From CAZAMP01 sp964486455 (GTDB lineage: Bacteria; Eisenbacteria; RBG-16-71-46; CAZAMP01), in the NCBI GenBank assembly GCA_964486455.1, contig CAZAMP010000052.1:1-28345 (forward strand): a stretch of 28,345 nucleotides of DNA, written 5' to 3'. The position numbers and the translations under genes were made by a program. Positions 1 to 7,899 of the stretch are shown here, piece by piece (within the stretch, counting starts at the first letter, position 1; every line of letters begins with the position of its first letter). The notes under the pieces were generated by a model that was not told where the DNA came from, did not search any database, and saw nothing but the letters and a program-made list of their open reading frames with translations.

Positions 1-118
1 CATAGCGAAATACGTGTGACCGACCATGACAGACGGAATGAACCTGTACGTCGTCAGAACGAATGGGACATTTGAGGCTCGATGGTAATGGATGCTGCCC
101 GGATTTCAGCCGGTCGGG

Positions 119-322
119 TCAACTCAGCTTCTCCTTTCTGCTCGGAAGCCCTCTGTTGTTGCGTCGTCGTTGGCGCAGCGTCTCTCGTTTCACCCTCTCC
201 TTGGCGGTCAGGATTTCTCGACGTCTCCAGTAGTAGACATCCGCGAGGCAAGCGGTCAATCCACGGAGGGTGTAGCCCCGGGGAGGAAGCACAGATCGAC
301 TTTTTCTGGGGCGTGGCGACAT
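119..322 (-). CDS. Possible small basic protein (weak candidate)
   Basis: A 67-codon ATG-initiated frame on the minus strand would encode a very basic peptide. Its middle reads as a plausible helix rich in Arg and Lys, with a YYWRRRE segment and a KERVKRE segment. I recognise no family. There is no clear Shine-Dalgarno sequence before the ATG, and the frame stays open upstream of it, so it may be a chance ORF in non-coding DNA. It is listed only because the amino-acid pattern is less random than other frames in this gene-poor region. Confidence 0.15.
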   Translation of the reverse strand: MSPRPRKSRSVLPPRGYTLRGLTACLADVYYWRRREILTAKERVKRETLRQRRRNNRGLPSRKEKLS

Positions 323-567
323 TGTACCGTTCCACACGGAGCAGGGACAGTGGCAGCGCCCCTGGGGTAGGGAGCAGGATGCGTGTCCGCAAACCGTCAG
401 GTTAACGGACAGCTCTTTAGGCACCGGCAAATCCCAGGAAACACCCGGTTTCGTGGGTCGATCTGAGACACTATTTACGGACGCCACAGTTCGGAGTCGT
501 GACTTGCTGCGCGGGGCCTTGACGGTCAAAGTGCGATCGACCCCCGAGAGGGGGAAGCGGAGTGCTG

Positions 568-743
568 CCGTCTCCAAGATGTCTCCATGACTGGGGTGGA
601 TTCCAGGGGACTCGGGTGGATTCAAGAGGACTGGATTCACGCCTGCAACTCGTTATGTCGGAACCTGCTACGCTGGAAGTCGTGCACCATCACCGCGCTA
701 GAGATTGGGGCCGAAACGGGTTCAATTCCCGACGTCCCCCCCA
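568..743 (+). repeat. tRNA-like direct repeat, copy 1
   Basis: This ~176-bp block matches 3498-3673 without gaps (16 differences by my count, about 91% identical). Its 3' end reads like the end of a tRNA: a GGG/CCC stem around the loop TTCAATT (718-730), then CGTCCCC, one C and an encoded CCA (741-743). GGGGAC at 606-611 can pair with GTCCCC at 734-739, which closes a 138-nt unit. Inside it, CTACGC (668-673) pairs with GCG-c-TAG (695-701) through one bulge. No anticodon arm of normal tRNA geometry was found. Alternatives are a small structured RNA, a tRNA-derived mobile repeat or a short coding segment; all differences after position 640 are transitions. Confidence 0.7.
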
Positions 744-861
744 TCTTCTTTGTTTACAGCGACTTCAGGCCCAAGACGTCCCGTGAGTCGTCCACTCTGC
801 GGTTCCAGCGGCCTCCTTCGGACGCAACCTCAGCTCGCTGTTGCCGAGCTTGGTCGAAGCA

Positions 862-880
862 CCCCCAGCTTTGCTGGGGG
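862..880. terminator. Strong GC hairpin, possible terminator
   Basis: CCCCCAGC, a TTT loop and GCTGGGGG form an 8-bp perfect stem. Neither strand has a clean T-run after it (minus strand: GTGCTTCG), so termination is uncertain. The 16-base string at 857-872 recurs exactly at 7371-7386, where it is part of a good minus-strand terminator; that makes a decayed or related minus-strand terminator likely here. Confidence 0.35.
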
Positions 881-954
881 GGTGGCTGGCGCAGTAGGTG
901 TCCGGGATCCTTGGCTCCTTTCTTTCGTCTTGATCCTCTGTCTGGTCCTTGAGA

Positions 955-970
955 GCGAGCGCTAGCTCGC
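955..970 (+). terminator. Hairpin with pyrimidine-rich tail
   Basis: GCGAGC, GCTA loop and GCTCGC form a 6-bp stem followed on the plus strand by a C/T-rich stretch with TTCTCTTCTTCC. It lies about 110 bases before the C25 peptidase start, so it could end an upstream transcript such as one carrying the tRNA-like element. The tail is not a true T-run. Confidence 0.3.
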
Positions 971-1081
971 GATCTTCTCTTCTTCCGCCTTTTGAAGCTC
1001 TACGGCTAGTTACTTCCTTGTGCCCCAACTTGGTCCCTGCGATGTGATATCATGATGCCTGAGTCCGAAAAGGAGCCCGAG

Positions 1082-3427
1082 ATGAAGATGCTATCCTTGT
1101 CCAGCGTATTCGTTGCTTTCGTTTGTGCTCTTCTCGCGCATAGTCCCACAAGTGCCGATGATACCTTTCCTGCGCTAACACCGCCTTCCTCAGCGGAGAC
1201 GTCCAGCATGACGGTGATCCTGCGTGCCGGAGCACATGAGATCGTGTACGAGGAGCGCGGCGAGAGAATCGAGCTCGAGGATTTCGGGTACCTGCGGGTG
1301 CCAGGAGAACCGCTGCTACCGGCCAAGCGTTTCTTGGTTGCATTGCCCCCTGGTGCCCGAGTTCTGTCGATCGAAGCGCGTGCTCTCGGCGAAACAGTGT
1401 TGCCTGGGACTCACCGGATCATTCCCACACCGCCGCTCGTACCGCTTTCCAACGTTCCCGACTCACCTGAGACCTCAGCGAACGAACGCGGTGGGCGATT
1501 TCTCAGTGGCGCAGGGGCTCACTCATCCGATGATCCTTATCCGGCGTTGATCGTAGAACTCTCGGGATACGGCACACTCCGCAAGTACGCTTACGCGTCT
1601 GTGTCCTTCTGTCCGTTTCGATACCTGCCGAGATCGGGCAGGTTGCTCCGATACGAAGCGGCCGAAGTCGACATTCACTACGCTTTGCCTCCGGCGGGAA
1701 GTTCCACCGAGGAATACGTCCAGAAGCTCAAGTGGGATACTGTGGCGGACGATGACGCTTCGCGGCTGTTCTCAAACTATGACGAGATCGCATACCTTTA
1801 CGAACCGGGAAGATCCGGTCCGCCGCAGCCGACCGAGCATTTCGACTATGTCATTGTCACGACTGCGGCGCTGGTCGGCGCAGTCGAGTCTTCCGAGTTC
1901 GTGAGCTGGAAGGCGGCGCTCGGATACGACATCCGGATAGTGCTCACGACTGATCCAGAGATCGCGGGCCAGGAGGGACGCGACCTGGCTGAGCGGATTC
2001 GGGAGTTCCTCCGCGAGTACTATGCAGAGTGGGGGATCGAATACGTCCTGGTGGTGGGCGGTTTCGGCATGGTGCCCATGCGATACTGCTTTCCAAACCC
2101 CGATGATCATTCCCACAATCCCAACAATCCATCGAATTGCGGTGCATCGGTTCCGACGGATTCATACTACGCTGATCTGTCGTGGTCCGATGACGAAAGT
2201 TGGGACTCCGATGGCGATGGGTACTATGGCGAGTACGGAGATGATGCTCCTGATTTCCTGGCGGAAGTCTATGTCGGTCGGATCCCCACGAGTAATCATG
2301 CTCAGATTGCATATACCCTGGACAAATCGGTGATCTTCGAGCAGGACACGGGGACCTGGAAGGATCAGGCTCTGCAGCTCGGCGCCATCTGCGAGTATGA
2401 GAATCAGGATCACACAGGACATCCGAAATTCGACGGCGTACGCAGCCTCGCCACCATGGAAGCCGATTTCATGCAGGGCTGGATGGTGAGCCACTACAGT
2501 GAACAGCAAGGACTGGACCCTTCCGATTACCTATGGCCCGCCTTGAGCATGGATGCTGTCACGGCCGACTGGCGCTCCGGCCGGTACGGGATTGTCAACT
2601 GGGTCGCGCACGGTAGTCCGCAGCGCGTGGTCCAGTACATCTGGGTATGGGATGACGGGGACGGCGTGCCGGAAACCGATGGTTCGGATGTCATGAGCTA
2701 CCCTGCCTTCATGGCCGATTACGCCGATCTCGAAGACGACTACCCGTCAATCGTCTTTGCGAATTCGTGCAAAGTTGGGTATCCGGAGCCCAATGGAGAC
2801 GGAAACCTCGGGGTAGATCTTCTCACCCTGCCGGGGTTCGGAGCATCGGCCGGTGTCGTGAGCGCCGCGCGCGACGTCTACGCGGCGTACTCCTGGGAGC
2901 CGGTTGGGGGAGGGTCGGAATCGATCTGCTACGAGTTCAACCGGTTCATGATCGATGGGCCCGACGGACCAGAATCCGTTGGCTCCGCGCTCTACCAGGC
3001 CAAGCATTACGCCAACCAGAACTACGGGTGGGACAGCTACACGGAGTATATTAACCTATATGGCTTCAATCTGTACGGCGATCCGGCACTGGATCGACGA
3101 GGCGTCCCTGTCGTTGGCATAGATGCGGGCGAGCGACTCGCGAATCTCGGCGCGCCCATCCTTCTGCAAAACTACCCGAATCCGTTCAATCCGACCACCG
3201 AGATCCCATATGTGGTGCGATCGAGTGGATGGGTCCGCCTCGAGATCTTCAATCTCCTCGGACAGAGGGTGGCGACTCTGGTTGATGGACCTCAGACGGC
3301 GGGCCACCGAACCGTTCGGTGGGATTCGAGGGGCGATGCCGGCAATCCGGTAGAGAGCGGCGTCTACTTTTATCGAATTGAGACTCGTGATCGTGAGGCT
3401 AGCCGATCGATGACGATTCTAAGATAG
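1082..3427 (+). CDS. Gingipain-like (C25) secreted cysteine peptidase with C-terminal sorting domain
   Basis: A 781-residue secreted protease. I chose ATG 1082 because AAGGAG lies six bases upstream and a signal peptide (MKMLSLSSVF... ending near SPTSA) follows directly; an in-frame ATG at 1052 lacks both. Residues ~35-240 resemble the C25 propeptide (EDFGYLRVPGEPLLP region). The catalytic domain starts near residue 252 and contains VLVVGGFG, the VGRIP segment, the histidine motif NWVAHGSP (His510) and the cysteine motif FANSC (Cys563), the expected C25 dyad. An Asp/Gly-rich stretch between them may bind calcium. Residues ~698-781 are the NPFNPTTEI-type sorting module. In the family the enzyme is exported and self-processed at the cell surface; that is inferred here. 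The gene stands alone between two direct repeats and looks lower in GC than its neighbours, so acquisition as a unit is possible. Confidence 0.9.
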   Translation: MKMLSLSSVFVAFVCALLAHSPTSADDTFPALTPPSSAETSSMTVILRAGAHEIVYEERGERIELEDFGYLRVPGEPLLPAKRFLVALPPGARVLSIEARALGETVLPGTHRIIPTPPLVPLSNVPDSPETSANERGGRFLSGAGAHSSDDPYPALIVELSGYGTLRKYAYASVSFCPFRYLPRSGRLLRYEAAEVDIHYALPPAGSSTEEYVQKLKWDTVADDDASRLFSNYDEIAYLYEPGRSGPPQPTEHFDYVIVTTAALVGAVESSEFVSWKAALGYDIRIVLTTDPEIAGQEGRDLAERIREFLREYYAEWGIEYVLVVGGFGMVPMRYCFPNPDDHSHNPNNPSNCGASVPTDSYYADLSWSDDESWDSDGDGYYGEYGDDAPDFLAEVYVGRIPTSNHAQIAYTLDKSVIFEQDTGTWKDQALQLGAICEYENQDHTGHPKFDGVRSLATMEADFMQGWMVSHYSEQQGLDPSDYLWPALSMDAVTADWRSGRYGIVNWVAHGSPQRVVQYIWVWDDGDGVPETDGSDVMSYPAFMADYADLEDDYPSIVFANSCKVGYPEPNGDGNLGVDLLTLPGFGASAGVVSAARDVYAAYSWEPVGGGSESICYEFNRFMIDGPDGPESVGSALYQAKHYANQNYGWDSYTEYINLYGFNLYGDPALDRRGVPVVGIDAGERLANLGAPILLQNYPNPFNPTTEIPYVVRSSGWVRLEIFNLLGQRVATLVDGPQTAGHRTVRWDSRGDAGNPVESGVYFYRIETRDREASRSMTILR

Positions 3428-3492
3428 TCGAATGCGTGGGTGAGTCATGAGCAGTGGGCGAAACGGTCGCCCGAGTCCTCCTTGGCCACTGA
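3428..3492. other. Inverted repeats after the peptidase gene
   Basis: GGGCG at 3456-3460 pairs with CGCCC at 3468-3472, and GAGCAGTGG (3450-3458) can alternatively pair with CCACT...GCTC (3486-3498). There is no T-run. It may act as a 3' processing or termination structure for the peptidase mRNA. Confidence 0.3.
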
Positions 3493-3497
3493 CTGCT

Positions 3498-3673
3498 CCG
3501 TCTCCACAATGTCTCCATGACTGGGGTGGATTCCAGGGGACTCGAGTGGACTCCCGGGGACTCGATTCACGTCTGCAACTCGTTGTGTCGGAACCTACTA
3601 CGTTGGAAGTCGTACACCATCACCACGTTAGAGATTGGGGCCGAAATGGGTTCAATTCCCGACGTCCCCCCCA
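3498..3673 (+). repeat. tRNA-like direct repeat, copy 2
   Basis: Second copy of the element at 568-743, same orientation, 2930 bases away. It keeps the T-arm-like GGG-TTCAATT-CCC, the CGTCCCC acceptor-like strand and the CCA (3671-3673). It has two GGGGACTCG starts (3536 and 3556), either of which could pair with GTCCCC. Relative to copy 1 the internal helix changes C-G to T-A (3603 with 3625), so pairing is kept, and the T-stem pair C-G becomes a T-G wobble (3647). It fills most of the gap between two convergent genes, ending 20 bases from the CotH gene stop, with no homology between copies outside the block. Confidence 0.7.
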
Positions 3674-3692
3674 GTAAACCCACCTTCACCAT

Positions 3693-6600
3693 TCAACGAA
3701 TCATCACGAGCTTCGCCCTGGATCGGAACCCCTCCGCGTCGAGGAGCAACCAGTAGACCCCGGAAGGCAGCACGTGTCCGCTCTCGTTGCGGCCGTCCCA
3801 CGTCAGCGTGTGGAGTCCAGCCGTGAGCGAACCGGTCGCAAGCACGCGCACCCGACGGCCGGCGACATCGTATATCTCAAGGTCGAGCCGCCGAGGACGG
3901 TCCAGCGAGAACCGGATCCGTGTCCGTGGATTGAACGGGTTCGGCGAAGGCAGCAGCAGAGATAGCGGCGGTGCCGTCACGAGGTCAATACCGACCACCG
4001 CGCTGTTCGTCGCGCCCGGCGTACCGTGATCAGGCGACGCCATCCAGCTCGAGGCGAGACTGTTGTCCAAATAGGGATTCGTCAGCTCGAGTGTCGGTCC
4101 GTGTCCGTCCGGCTCGGGAGGCCAGGGAGGATCATCATCGTATTCCACCCAATCGTAGAGCGCCTTCTCGGAATCAAACAGCCGTAGTAGCTCTCCACCA
4201 CCGCTGAAACCGAACCCGAGATTCCCGAGCACGGGTGAAACGTCGGGGAAGTGTGCGGTAAATGCCGTCGTGTCTGCGCAGAGCACGATGAACCCGTTCG
4301 GTGGAAGCGCTAGGCCCGCGGGAAGAACGAATGTGTGGTCATCATCCTCGTCCTTGAATGTCCAGCCGCCCATGTCGAACGGTAGATCGCCCGGATTGTG
4401 TAGCTCCACCCAGTCGCCGGGATCGAATGTGTCGGCCGAGTTGTAGTTGATCTCGTTGATGACCGCGATGCCGGGGAGTGTCAGCTGCTCGAAGACCGCC
4501 GTGACGGCATAGTCGTCATCTGGACTGATCACGATGGACGACGTGTCGGGAAGCGTCGGGTCCGACCACTCCAGAAACGCGTAGCCTGCATCCGGGACCG
4601 CCGTGAGCGAGATCGGAACGCCTTCGAAGTACTCCCCTGACCAGGCGACGTCTACATCGATCGCCGCAAGATGAATCGCGCCTGCGCCGGGCGGTGAAAT
4701 GTCCAGCGATAGCGTGAATTCACCCCCGAGATCGAACTGGTCGCGAATGTGTTCCCGGGCGTACTCCGGGCGCTCGTTCAGGAAATCGTCGACGATCGAA
4801 CGCTCCTGCTCCCAGCGCGAGAAGGGTCTATTCCATCGATCGAAATGGCGGGCAATCTCGGGTTCGATGGCCGCCGCAAACGCGTCCGCCGCCGCCGTGG
4901 TGACACTCGGCAGAAGGCTGGTGTTCAGATAGTCCGCGTAGCGATTGATGAACATCTGCCGGAACGTCTCGTTCTCCATCAGGCTTCGAAACAAGAACGT
5001 CGCATATCGTGGATTGGGCCATCCGGTGCCGTTCGGGTCGAGCGCCATCGCGAGGGTGTTGTGATCGGCGTCCGTCGCGTGCCCCAGCCCGAAGTCCGTG
5101 TCGTAGATGATCCATCGCCAGCGGCCATCCGCTGATCGGGGACGCCAGTAGGCGATGTTGTTTCCCGGCCAATCGGTGTTCGCGTAGTAGATCTCGAAAG
5201 CTTGGTAGTCGGCGTACTCCTCGACGTCGATCAGCGTTTCGATGTGCGCGTAGTGCTCGGGATCGGCGAGGCCGTGCTCTTCGATGTAGTCGAGCATCTC
5301 TAGGTAGTGTTCCGGATCCCCTTGCGCGGCTTCGTAGTACATCTTGATGAGATCCAAGTCGTCCGGGTCCACCCCGTGATTTGACGCGATGTAGTCCTCG
5401 TCGATCCGCTCGCGCACGTTGAGAATGCCCCAGTACTCGCCGTTGATGTATGCGCGCATGGGGCGGTAGGCGAGCCGATCGATGTCCGTATGCGCGAGGA
5501 GATGGTGCATCAGGCCATCCCGGAACTGCGTTTCACACCAGTCATTGCCGGAGTTCCGCCAGACGAGTTGCTTGAATGACGCGATGGGTTTCTCGTCGAA
5601 GAGCGTGTGGTCGAAGGAGTTGCTTCCATAGCCCCCGCGTGCGATGAGCCGCATTGACTTCTGCGGATGGTTGCGCGAAGCGCCACCGTAGACCTTCACT
5701 CCTGCATCTTGTGAGAGCAATGTGGCGCCTGCCGTGTCGAAGACCCCCACATGCATGGGGCGTTCCCAGTCTTCCCAAAGGTTGTCATCATGGAAGATCC
5801 CGATCTCCTCATCCCAGAGATTGTCCGGATCCGTCACGAACGACGCCACGGCGAGGGTCGACGGATCGTTCAGGATGTAGCTGTGTGAGACCGTCGAGCT
5901 TGGCAGCGTACCGGTCTCGAACGCCCGCGCTCGGATCACGCTCGTCTCGGCAATCTGAATGGGAGTCGTGTAGGGCGTCGACATCTCATCCGGCTCCGCT
6001 CCGCCCGTCGTGTAGGTGATGACGCCATTCGGGTCAGGCGATATCAGCTCGATGGAGAGAGGATCGTCATACAATCCGCCGAGCACTGAAAAGATCGGTG
6101 CATCCGCGAACTCATCAAAGCCCGTATGCGCATTCGGCGCTTCCGGTGTCGGCTCCGTGAAGAACACCCAATTGGGCGCACCGTCGGGCGCCCGGCCTCT
6201 CGAGACGTCCGCGAACATCTGACCGGTCTCGATCTGATCGACGAGCGCTCCCTGGGGATCGTGCAACGACACGGTCTCGCCATCGGCGGATAGTCGGAAG
6301 TTCGTGTGCATGTGTGGCATGAGGTCATGGAGAATTTCGGCAAGTCCTTCTCCGCCCCCCGCCGGCGGCTCGATCATGCCGAGCGTCAAGAAGGGAATTA
6401 TGGTGACATCATCGGACGACTCCGCGTTGTGTACTTCGATTGCCAGCACGTTTGTACCTTGCCGAAGCGTGCTGTAGACCCATCCCAGGAAATACGTGTC
6501 CGGGGGAAGTCCCTGGTACATCTGGGCCTCGTGCTCGCTATCGGCATACTGCCGCCAACCCGGAGGACCGTTGCTCGTGATGTTTTGACGCGCGACCTCC

Positions 6601-7190
6601 AACGACTTGCCGTTCAGCCACGCGACGAACGCGTCGTCGAAATCGACATGAAGAATCATCGCGACGACGTTTTCCGGATCATCCACATGAAACGTCTTGC
6701 GGATGGAAATCGAAGTGACTACAGGGACCTCCGTCGAATCGTCGTCGTCGCCGAAGCCGAAGCCCGAGGGGCCCAGGTCCCATGACGAGGCGTTGTACCA
6801 CCACTCGCGCCAGAACTCGGGTGGCTCGCTGAAGTTGGCCCTGTAGCGCCAATCATCGCCCCAATCGATGACCGTTTCCCAGTGGAGGTCTTCCGGATGG
6901 CGGTCCTTGCCGGAGGCGAAGATCAGGAGATGGTCTTGCGAGTGGAGTACGACATCACCGAAGACCCATTGGAATGGTTGCGCCACGTCGTCGGAGATCC
7001 CGTAGCCTGAAAGATCGACGTCAGCGAAGCCTGGATTGCAGAGCTCGATCCAGTCGGGGGTGTCGTTCTCTTCGTCGCGGATGCCATCTACATTGGAGGA
7101 GATGCATTCGTTTATGAGAACCTGCGAGGCGGCTGCCGCGGTCCAGAGCGCGATCGAGAGCAGCGCCAGGAGAGAACACCCGAATCGCAT
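3693..7190 (-). CDS. Secreted CotH-domain surface protein with lamin-tail domains and sorting module
   Basis: A 1165-residue exported protein. The start at 7190 is preceded by GGGAG eight bases upstream and begins a clear signal peptide (MRFGCSLLALLSIALW, cleavage near AAAASQ); the longer frame to 7292 adds only an Arg/Cys-rich tail. Order by approximate residue: lamin-tail domain (25-95, LINECISSN and DWIELCNPG); beta-sandwich region; a chitobiase C-terminal-like Ig segment (~360-430, ITYTTGGAEPDE); CotH domain (~480-780) with NGEYWGILNVRERID near 581-600 and WRWIIYDTDFGLG near 690, the hallmark motifs of CotH proteins; a short repeat ending in YAVTAVFE; a second lamin-tail domain (~907-980, INEINYNS and DWVELHNPG); and the NPFNPRTRI sorting module (~1080-1165). 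CotH domains are atypical protein kinases in spore coats; in such surface proteins the role is unproven. It converges with the C25 peptidase. Confidence 0.9.
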   Translation of the reverse strand: MRFGCSLLALLSIALWTAAAASQVLINECISSNVDGIRDEENDTPDWIELCNPGFADVDLSGYGISDDVAQPFQWVFGDVVLHSQDHLLIFASGKDRHPEDLHWETVIDWGDDWRYRANFSEPPEFWREWWYNASSWDLGPSGFGFGDDDDSTEVPVVTSISIRKTFHVDDPENVVAMILHVDFDDAFVAWLNGKSLEVARQNITSNGPPGWRQYADSEHEAQMYQGLPPDTYFLGWVYSTLRQGTNVLAIEVHNAESSDDVTIIPFLTLGMIEPPAGGGEGLAEILHDLMPHMHTNFRLSADGETVSLHDPQGALVDQIETGQMFADVSRGRAPDGAPNWVFFTEPTPEAPNAHTGFDEFADAPIFSVLGGLYDDPLSIELISPDPNGVITYTTGGAEPDEMSTPYTTPIQIAETSVIRARAFETGTLPSSTVSHSYILNDPSTLAVASFVTDPDNLWDEEIGIFHDDNLWEDWERPMHVGVFDTAGATLLSQDAGVKVYGGASRNHPQKSMRLIARGGYGSNSFDHTLFDEKPIASFKQLVWRNSGNDWCETQFRDGLMHHLLAHTDIDRLAYRPMRAYINGEYWGILNVRERIDEDYIASNHGVDPDDLDLIKMYYEAAQGDPEHYLEMLDYIEEHGLADPEHYAHIETLIDVEEYADYQAFEIYYANTDWPGNNIAYWRPRSADGRWRWIIYDTDFGLGHATDADHNTLAMALDPNGTGWPNPRYATFLFRSLMENETFRQMFINRYADYLNTSLLPSVTTAAADAFAAAIEPEIARHFDRWNRPFSRWEQERSIVDDFLNERPEYAREHIRDQFDLGGEFTLSLDISPPGAGAIHLAAIDVDVAWSGEYFEGVPISLTAVPDAGYAFLEWSDPTLPDTSSIVISPDDDYAVTAVFEQLTLPGIAVINEINYNSADTFDPGDWVELHNPGDLPFDMGGWTFKDEDDDHTFVLPAGLALPPNGFIVLCADTTAFTAHFPDVSPVLGNLGFGFSGGGELLRLFDSEKALYDWVEYDDDPPWPPEPDGHGPTLELTNPYLDNSLASSWMASPDHGTPGATNSAVVGIDLVTAPPLSLLLPSPNPFNPRTRIRFSLDRPRRLDLEIYDVAGRRVRVLATGSLTAGLHTLTWDGRNESGHVLPSGVYWLLLDAEGFRSRAKLVMIR

Positions 7191-7366
7191 GCGGACTACT
7201 CCCGCCGGTCCCCACCGGCACCGACACCTGAATCTTGCAGTAGCACCCAATTCTAGCAGATTGCGTCCGCCTGCCACGTCGGCATCGAGCATGAGACCCT
7301 ACGGTCCGCGCCGACCGTCTTTTGCACCCTTTCGGTAGTCGATACCTGCGAAACTTGGCCGGAGAC

Positions 7367-7398
7367 AAAAAAGCACCCCCAGCTTTCACCGGGGGCGC
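7367..7398 (-). terminator. Rho-independent terminator, minus strand
   Basis: Read on the minus strand, GC-g-CCCCC pairs with GGGGG-t-GC around a ten-base loop and is followed directly by TTTTTT (7367-7372). This is the best intrinsic terminator in the window. No protein gene ends into it, so the transcript it stops is probably an RNA. Confidence 0.75.
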
Positions 7399-7680
7399 TC
7401 CGTCCAGGCCCACATGATCGTGGGGGGATGTCCAGACGGCCAGAAGCAGAAAAAGGGGGAAAGCCCTTAGCGAGACCGCCCGATACGGTAGCCTTCTCCC
7501 ACCGCGTGAACCGCCGGGCATCAGAACGGGACACTCCCGTTTCTTGTCGGTGAGCGACGAGAGTCGCAACCGTGACGGCAGCGGTCTTGGCCTCGGGGCG
7601 CGGTCGCACGCCCGGTGAAGCGGCCCGATCGGCAGCGTACCTCCGAAGAGCCGTCCCCACACGGGTACAAGGGAATTCTC
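7367..7680 (-). ncRNA. Candidate structured small RNA, unassigned
   Basis: On the minus strand a TTGTCG-N17-TATGTT promoter-like pair (7687-7715) points to a start near 7680, and a strong terminator lies at 7367-7398. The ~310 bases between contain nested hairpins: GTCGGT/GCGAC pairing with GTCGC/ACCG/GAC around a GAGA loop (7546-7576), AACGGGA/TCCCGTT (7525-7541), and CCGTC...CCCAC/GTGGG...GACGG (7400-7439). I could not match it to RNase P RNA, tmRNA, 6S RNA, SRP RNA or a riboswitch class I know. It might instead be a long attenuated leader upstream of the CotH gene, which starts 177 bases past the terminator. Confidence 0.4.
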
Positions 7681-7686
7681 GTCTAC

Positions 7687-7715
7687 AACATAGCCACGAC
7701 CCTATGATCCGACAA
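7687..7715 (-). promoter_or_regulatory. Candidate sigma70-type promoter for the minus-strand RNA
   Basis: Minus strand: TTGTCG (7710-7715), 17 bases, then TATGTT (7687-7692). Each hexamer matches consensus at four of six positions with ideal spacing. It would start transcription near 7680, upstream of the hairpin cluster and terminator. Confidence 0.35.
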
Positions 7716-7899
7716 GGGGCCCCCTGCCGCTTTTTTCTTACGTGATCCCGGAAGCGGTTAGAACTGAAGAAATTCCGAGCTTCGACCGATCTCTGATAGA
7801 AATCGATTTGGGGCGACGTGTATCCGCTATCCCGACTCCCGCGGACGGCGTTTCTCCCGTGCCCAGTGGTTGATAACCGCCAAGGATCCAGAGGCGCCC

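Larger units (their letters stand above)
1..1081. other. Gene-poor region upstream of the C25 peptidase
   Basis: No reading frame here looks convincingly like a protein gene. The stretch holds the first copy of the tRNA-like element (568-743), a strong CCCCCAGC/GCTGGGGG hairpin (862-880), a GCGAGC/GCTCGC hairpin with a pyrimidine-rich 3' flank (955-970) and one weak small-ORF candidate on the minus strand (119-322). I searched by eye for tmRNA, RNase P RNA, SRP RNA and ordinary tRNA signatures and found none complete. Base composition looks less GC-rich than the later genes. The left edge may cut a gene that cannot be judged from this window. Confidence 0.6.
7191..7899. other. Non-coding region between divergent genes
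   Basis: This 709-base stretch separates the CotH gene (minus) from the HDOD gene (plus). Long frames cross it but look like chance frames: they are Arg/Gly/Pro-rich and run through hairpins. It holds a minus-strand terminator, a candidate minus-strand promoter and several stable hairpins between them, described separately, which together suggest a small RNA gene. The final ~160 bases (7740-7899) must hold the HDOD promoter, but I see no convincing -35/-10 pair there. Confidence 0.55.

Noticed and set aside
350..743. A full tmRNA gene ending at the CCA of copy 1
   Set aside because: The 3' end and GGGG-N7-TGGATTC spacing are tmRNA-like, but no tag reading frame ending in LAA-like residues, no pseudoknots and no good 5' partner at the right distance were found; the repeated unit is only ~176 bp.
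606..743. A selenocysteine tRNA (selC) that would support the TGA recoding idea
   Set aside because: A TCA triplet occurs in copy 1 but without a pairing stem around it, it is absent from copy 2, and the length and arms do not fit selC.
7365..7740. RNase P RNA, SRP RNA or 6S RNA
   Set aside because: I looked for the conserved GAGGAAAGTCC and ACAGAA blocks, the GGAAGGAAGCAGCC apex and a long bulged rod on both strands and did not find them.
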